Assembly: GCF_014841215.1 (NCBI RefSeq)
Contig: NZ_JACYTR010000025.1
Location: forward strand, 1 to 62,695
Length of the DNA: 62,695 nucleotides
Origin: Pseudomarimonas arenosa
GTDB taxonomy: Bacteria > Pseudomonadota > Gammaproteobacteria > Xanthomonadales > Xanthomonadaceae
Direction of reading: 5' to 3'
In this document: positions 61,201 through 62,695 of the stretch, piece after piece
Position numbering within the stretch: the first letter of the stretch is position 1
Layout of the letters: every line of letters begins with the position of its first letter
Program-made: the position numbers and the translations under genes
Notes under the pieces: model-generated
What the model was told of the DNA's origin: nothing
The model's input: only the letters and a program-made list of their open reading frames with translations
Databases searched by the model: none

Positions 61201-62607
61201 GGTTTCTCGATGCGGGTAAAGGCGAACAGCGTGACCTTCCCCGACGGCAGCCGAGAAGGCCCCTTGGTGGTGACCCCGGTGCATGCTGATCGCTTGCCGA
61301 TGGTACCGCCCGGACCGGGCAGTCTGTTTATGGGTGTTGCCTGGACGATCCAGCCCACCAACACGCGGTTTGATCCCCCGATCGAGGTGCGGATACCCAA
61401 CACCCTGGGCTTCAAGCCGGGCGAAACGGCGCCGGTGGTGCAGTGGGATCACGATCTGGCGATGTTTGTACCGATGGGCCGGGGCACGATCGACGAGTCC
61501 GGGACGCAATTGATCACCGACCCGGGGTCAGGAATCACCAAGGCGGGGTGGGGTGGTCCGGTGACCACACCGACGCCTGCGGCACCGGGGCCGACGGATG
61601 ATACGGCGGAGAATCCGCCTGATTGTGATTGTGAAGACCGGCTGGGGTTAGAAGGAAAGTCAGATGAGGTTTGTCCTCCACTTTCTCCAGAATGCCCTAC
61701 ATTTGATATTTGCGACCGCTTGGGCTTGCCGCGCAAAGGTGGTAGGTCCACCGGCAGAATTGAGTTTGAGTTCGACGAAGTAGAAGATCTCACCCCGCCC
61801 GCCGGCGCAATTGCTGCCTACTATGCATATCCGGACCTGGCAAACACTCCTGGTCAAACTGTGTACGCCGACTGGAAGGTGGAACTGGATGCCTGGTGCT
61901 CCAAGCATCGTCAGTGGGAGTTTTCGGTGAAGCGTGTTGCTATAAAATCAAAGCTCGGCTGGCCGAAGAATCCCCGATTTGAAGAGCTCGACGCGACAAG
62001 GTTGTCAGGCTTTCTTGCGCAAGATACTCGCGAGAATTGCAAGTATGGTGAGCGAGCCGAACTGTCGTTGAAGTATTCCTACTCAAGCCACTATGAAGGC
62101 GTGCAGGGTGGTTTGCCGGACGGTCAAAATTCCGAAGTGGCTGCTCTTCTATCTCGTGGAGTGAGGGAATTGCCGCCTCCACTGGGCTGCACAAACAACT
62201 GTCAATGGGGTGCAAAGGCCGCAACGAAGGCCCACGAAGGTCAACATCATCGGAGGTTTAAGAATGACGTGTTCACCAGCAATGGATTGCAAAGACTAGT
62301 CGATCTAGTCGAGCGCAGAACAAGATTCCCTGTTCGCGAAGGTGATACCGTGGATGTAGCCATCAACGGCGCTGCCCTGAAGAATCGCATTCTCGAGTGG
62401 ATTATCTCGATCCACGAGTTGGGTGTTGTTTCTGGAGAGTATGTGTTAGACCCCAATCAGCAAAGATACATCTACAAGCATATTCGTCCCGATGATTTTT
62501 ATAACTGCTCTGTAAATTCACTCAAACCCACATGGGAAAGAATCAACTCTTCAAACCAAGCTTTAGGCTGCTCTAACAGGCTGCTGAAATACCTCCTCGC
62601 ATCGTAA
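58234..62607 (+). CDS. Secreted Ig-repeat polymorphic-toxin-like protein with HExxH C-terminus
   Basis: A 1457-residue protein: signal-like hydrophobic stretch (ALEVLVACLVTLIISSVSQAA), then repeated beta domains. About residues 650-880 have two Big-1-like domains (VLALDAEGLPLVNLPVRFDI; VVVDQYQNRLPNVPVEFKVM); about 885-950 a carboxypeptidase-regulatory-like domain (AGLVQDHIGTPLAGVRLSIG). A conserved wall region ends at GSGITKAGWGGP (about 1100), then a Pro/Thr linker. From about 61610 base composition falls and the sequence looks unrelated. The tail has HEGQH (residues 1334-1338), an HExxH zinc motif, and many cysteines. Starts at 58279 or 58285 are alternatives. The last 10 codons come from an IS end. 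Confidence 0.8.
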   Translation: MGVSARVRASAELAPMAMARAARFALEVLVACLVTLIISSVSQAAANEVFRSGFELESWLDRAEVLPAPSTVLDADALPQVGIRWNDGESLTGPWVLVLDGVEIGASAAHSPREVIHTASTPLAEGRHQAEFRYGSLVKSWSFSTRTDPEVLDLSPFGHVEGDDSQPPIRAEYTDVGSGIHLSKVRLVLDGVDVTSGADIQEGGLSYTPSTPLADGIHRADLHLEDRAGNQVLRLWGFVTGADPEISIESPSESLLRYADPLEVRAQVSITRGALRRDSLRLFLNETDIAPEAEIEWDGERRATVRYAPSAPLASGAYQVAIDVAAESGKSAWALRAFEIDIEHQYRLEMVGTIEDSYSSSMRVVALAESTAGAPGTILIAGQESDDRVRTEEGVEYSREVSLTPGPNLIEIVAQFPDGETRRIETTITYHAPTQIEVLVPADLSTLGPMPAEGSATPPGGATNLTGAVQRPVTVRGQSSAPLTEVLINQQLAQLADDGLSFSFPDFFLHEGSNLLSVVGTDQRGHTVTSQITVFVDHTAPLLTIESPSEQAITSQAHIDLRGTVNDAVEGLIGAPEPTVTVDNTTNGETVTAIVSDRGYLALKLPLEIGHNALRVSATDAQGNARSQTREVVRIAVGSARLTRFEGHNQQGEVGSELPDPLSVLALDAEGLPLVNLPVRFDIVRGSGSLRGGTEPERFDGVNLSRNLIVHTDASGQAQVWLTVGREARPGSDAVRVWSEQIAEEVMFMASAERGAAQRVFINGASGLQYLSTDSQPVEALTAVVVDQYQNRLPNVPVEFKVMLGSARFNGVGTSADGQTQTVMTDRNGLAAVRPMSGSEPGQVVIQAEAVDADRRVGGAAFQLMVYAATAGPTQFAGLVQDHIGTPLAGVRLSIGRTALTALSDERGYFLFSDQVPPGKIDLFVDGRELRVERNGEWLEYPALHFETAVVVGQLNQLPHAVVLPPINHGQAKIVGGNQDVEFTLPGWEGFSMRVKANSVTFPDGSREGPLVVTPVHADRLPMVPPGPGSLFMGVAWTIQPTNTRFDPPIEVRIPNTLGFKPGETAPVVQWDHDLAMFVPMGRGTIDESGTQLITDPGSGITKAGWGGPVTTPTPAAPGPTDDTAENPPDCDCEDRLGLEGKSDEVCPPLSPECPTFDICDRLGLPRKGGRSTGRIEFEFDEVEDLTPPAGAIAAYYAYPDLANTPGQTVYADWKVELDAWCSKHRQWEFSVKRVAIKSKLGWPKNPRFEELDATRLSGFLAQDTRENCKYGERAELSLKYSYSSHYEGVQGGLPDGQNSEVAALLSRGVRELPPPLGCTNNCQWGAKAATKAHEGQHHRRFKNDVFTSNGLQRLVDLVERRTRFPVREGDTVDVAINGAALKNRILEWIISIHELGVVSGEYVLDPNQQRYIYKHIRPDDFYNCSVNSLKPTWERINSSNQALGCSNRLLKYLLAS

Positions 62608-62695
62608 ACTTGTCTCATCCTTCAGATACACCGCTGGCAAGGAAGCCCGATGCGCGGAGCCGATGTCTTCATGGAGCAGTTGTTCACGGTCCGTA
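62577..62695 (+). mobile_element. 5' end of an insertion sequence
   Basis: CAGGCTGCTGAAAT at 62577-62590 matches the terminal repeats of the element at 4692-4809 and of the repeat at 16908, and lies 60 bases before the transposase start. The element continues beyond the window. The host gene ends inside it. Confidence 0.6.
62650..62695 (+). CDS. Transposase, partial (window edge)
   Basis: ATG at 62650 with AAGGAAG 5 bases upstream. The 15 visible residues, MRGADVFMEQLFTVR, match the N-terminal pattern MRGAD...E.LF..R that I recognise from IS5/IS1182-type transposases. Cut by the window end, so the family cannot be settled here. Confidence 0.65.
   Translation, partial: MRGADVFMEQLFTVR

Noticed and set aside
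59707-61509. 600-residue minus-strand frame inside the Ig-repeat gene
   Set aside because: Antisense shadow; the plus strand has a signal peptide and recognised domains.

Overview
The window looks like the chromosome of a GC-rich gammaproteobacterium, most likely in the Lysobacterales (Xanthomonadales). This rests on dense gene packing, the housekeeping neighbourhoods (gcvR/bcp next to dapA, pcnB-folK-panB-panC, rplU-rpmA-obg, murJ-ribF-ileS-lspA-ispH) and proteins with Lys/Arg/Ala-rich tails. I could not run a taxonomic search, so genus is not claimed.

Layout. 0.1-9.3 kb: PhoH-like ATPase, peroxiredoxin, GcvR, DapA, a BamC-like lipoprotein, ferredoxin FdxA, tRNA-Glu, poly(A) polymerase, FolK, PanB and PanC. 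9.3-18 kb: a SEC-C protein, a frameshifted membrane-protein gene under a striking operator-like repeat, tRNA-Leu, RNase R, RlmB, a DUF2855 protein, an FmdB-type zinc ribbon and RNase T. 18-21.4 kb: an ECF sigma factor followed by an HvfA-HvfB-HvfC-DoxX operon, a modified copper-binding peptide system. 21.5-34.5 kb: nth and rsxCDGE, two crotonase-family proteins, an FKBP isomerase, NudL-type Nudix hydrolase, sulfurtransferase, PCu(A)C copper chaperone, thioesterase and UvrA. 35-45 kb: ribosomal and essential genes plus initiator tRNA. 45-58 kb: a nearly complete reductive pyrimidine-degradation cluster (cytosine deaminase, PreT/PreA, dihydropyrimidinase, two unrelated candidate ureidopropionases, transporter, omega-aminotransferase, MmsA). 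58.2 kb to the end: a 1457-residue secreted repeat protein with a base-composition switch and an HExxH-containing C-terminus, ended by an insertion sequence whose transposase runs off the window.

The most interesting systems are the Hvf/bufferin-like RiPP operon with its own sigma factor (precursor with ten EGKCG motifs), the polymorphic-toxin-like protein cut by an IS, and several intergenic arrays of back-to-back hairpins. The arrays between dapA and the bamC-like gene, between ribF and ileS, and after the nitrilase gene have stems of unrelated sequence. A related palindrome family keeps the loop TCGACAAGCTC while the stems change. Two short elements (4692-4809 and near 16.9 kb) share terminal repeats with the IS at the window end and look like its non-autonomous relatives.

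Pathway logic. The pyrimidine cluster would take cytosine to uracil, then dihydrouracil, N-carbamoyl-beta-alanine, beta-alanine, malonate semialdehyde and acetyl-CoA, with the parallel thymine branch ending in propionyl-CoA. PanC needs beta-alanine, and no panD lies beside panBC, so the two loci may be metabolically linked.
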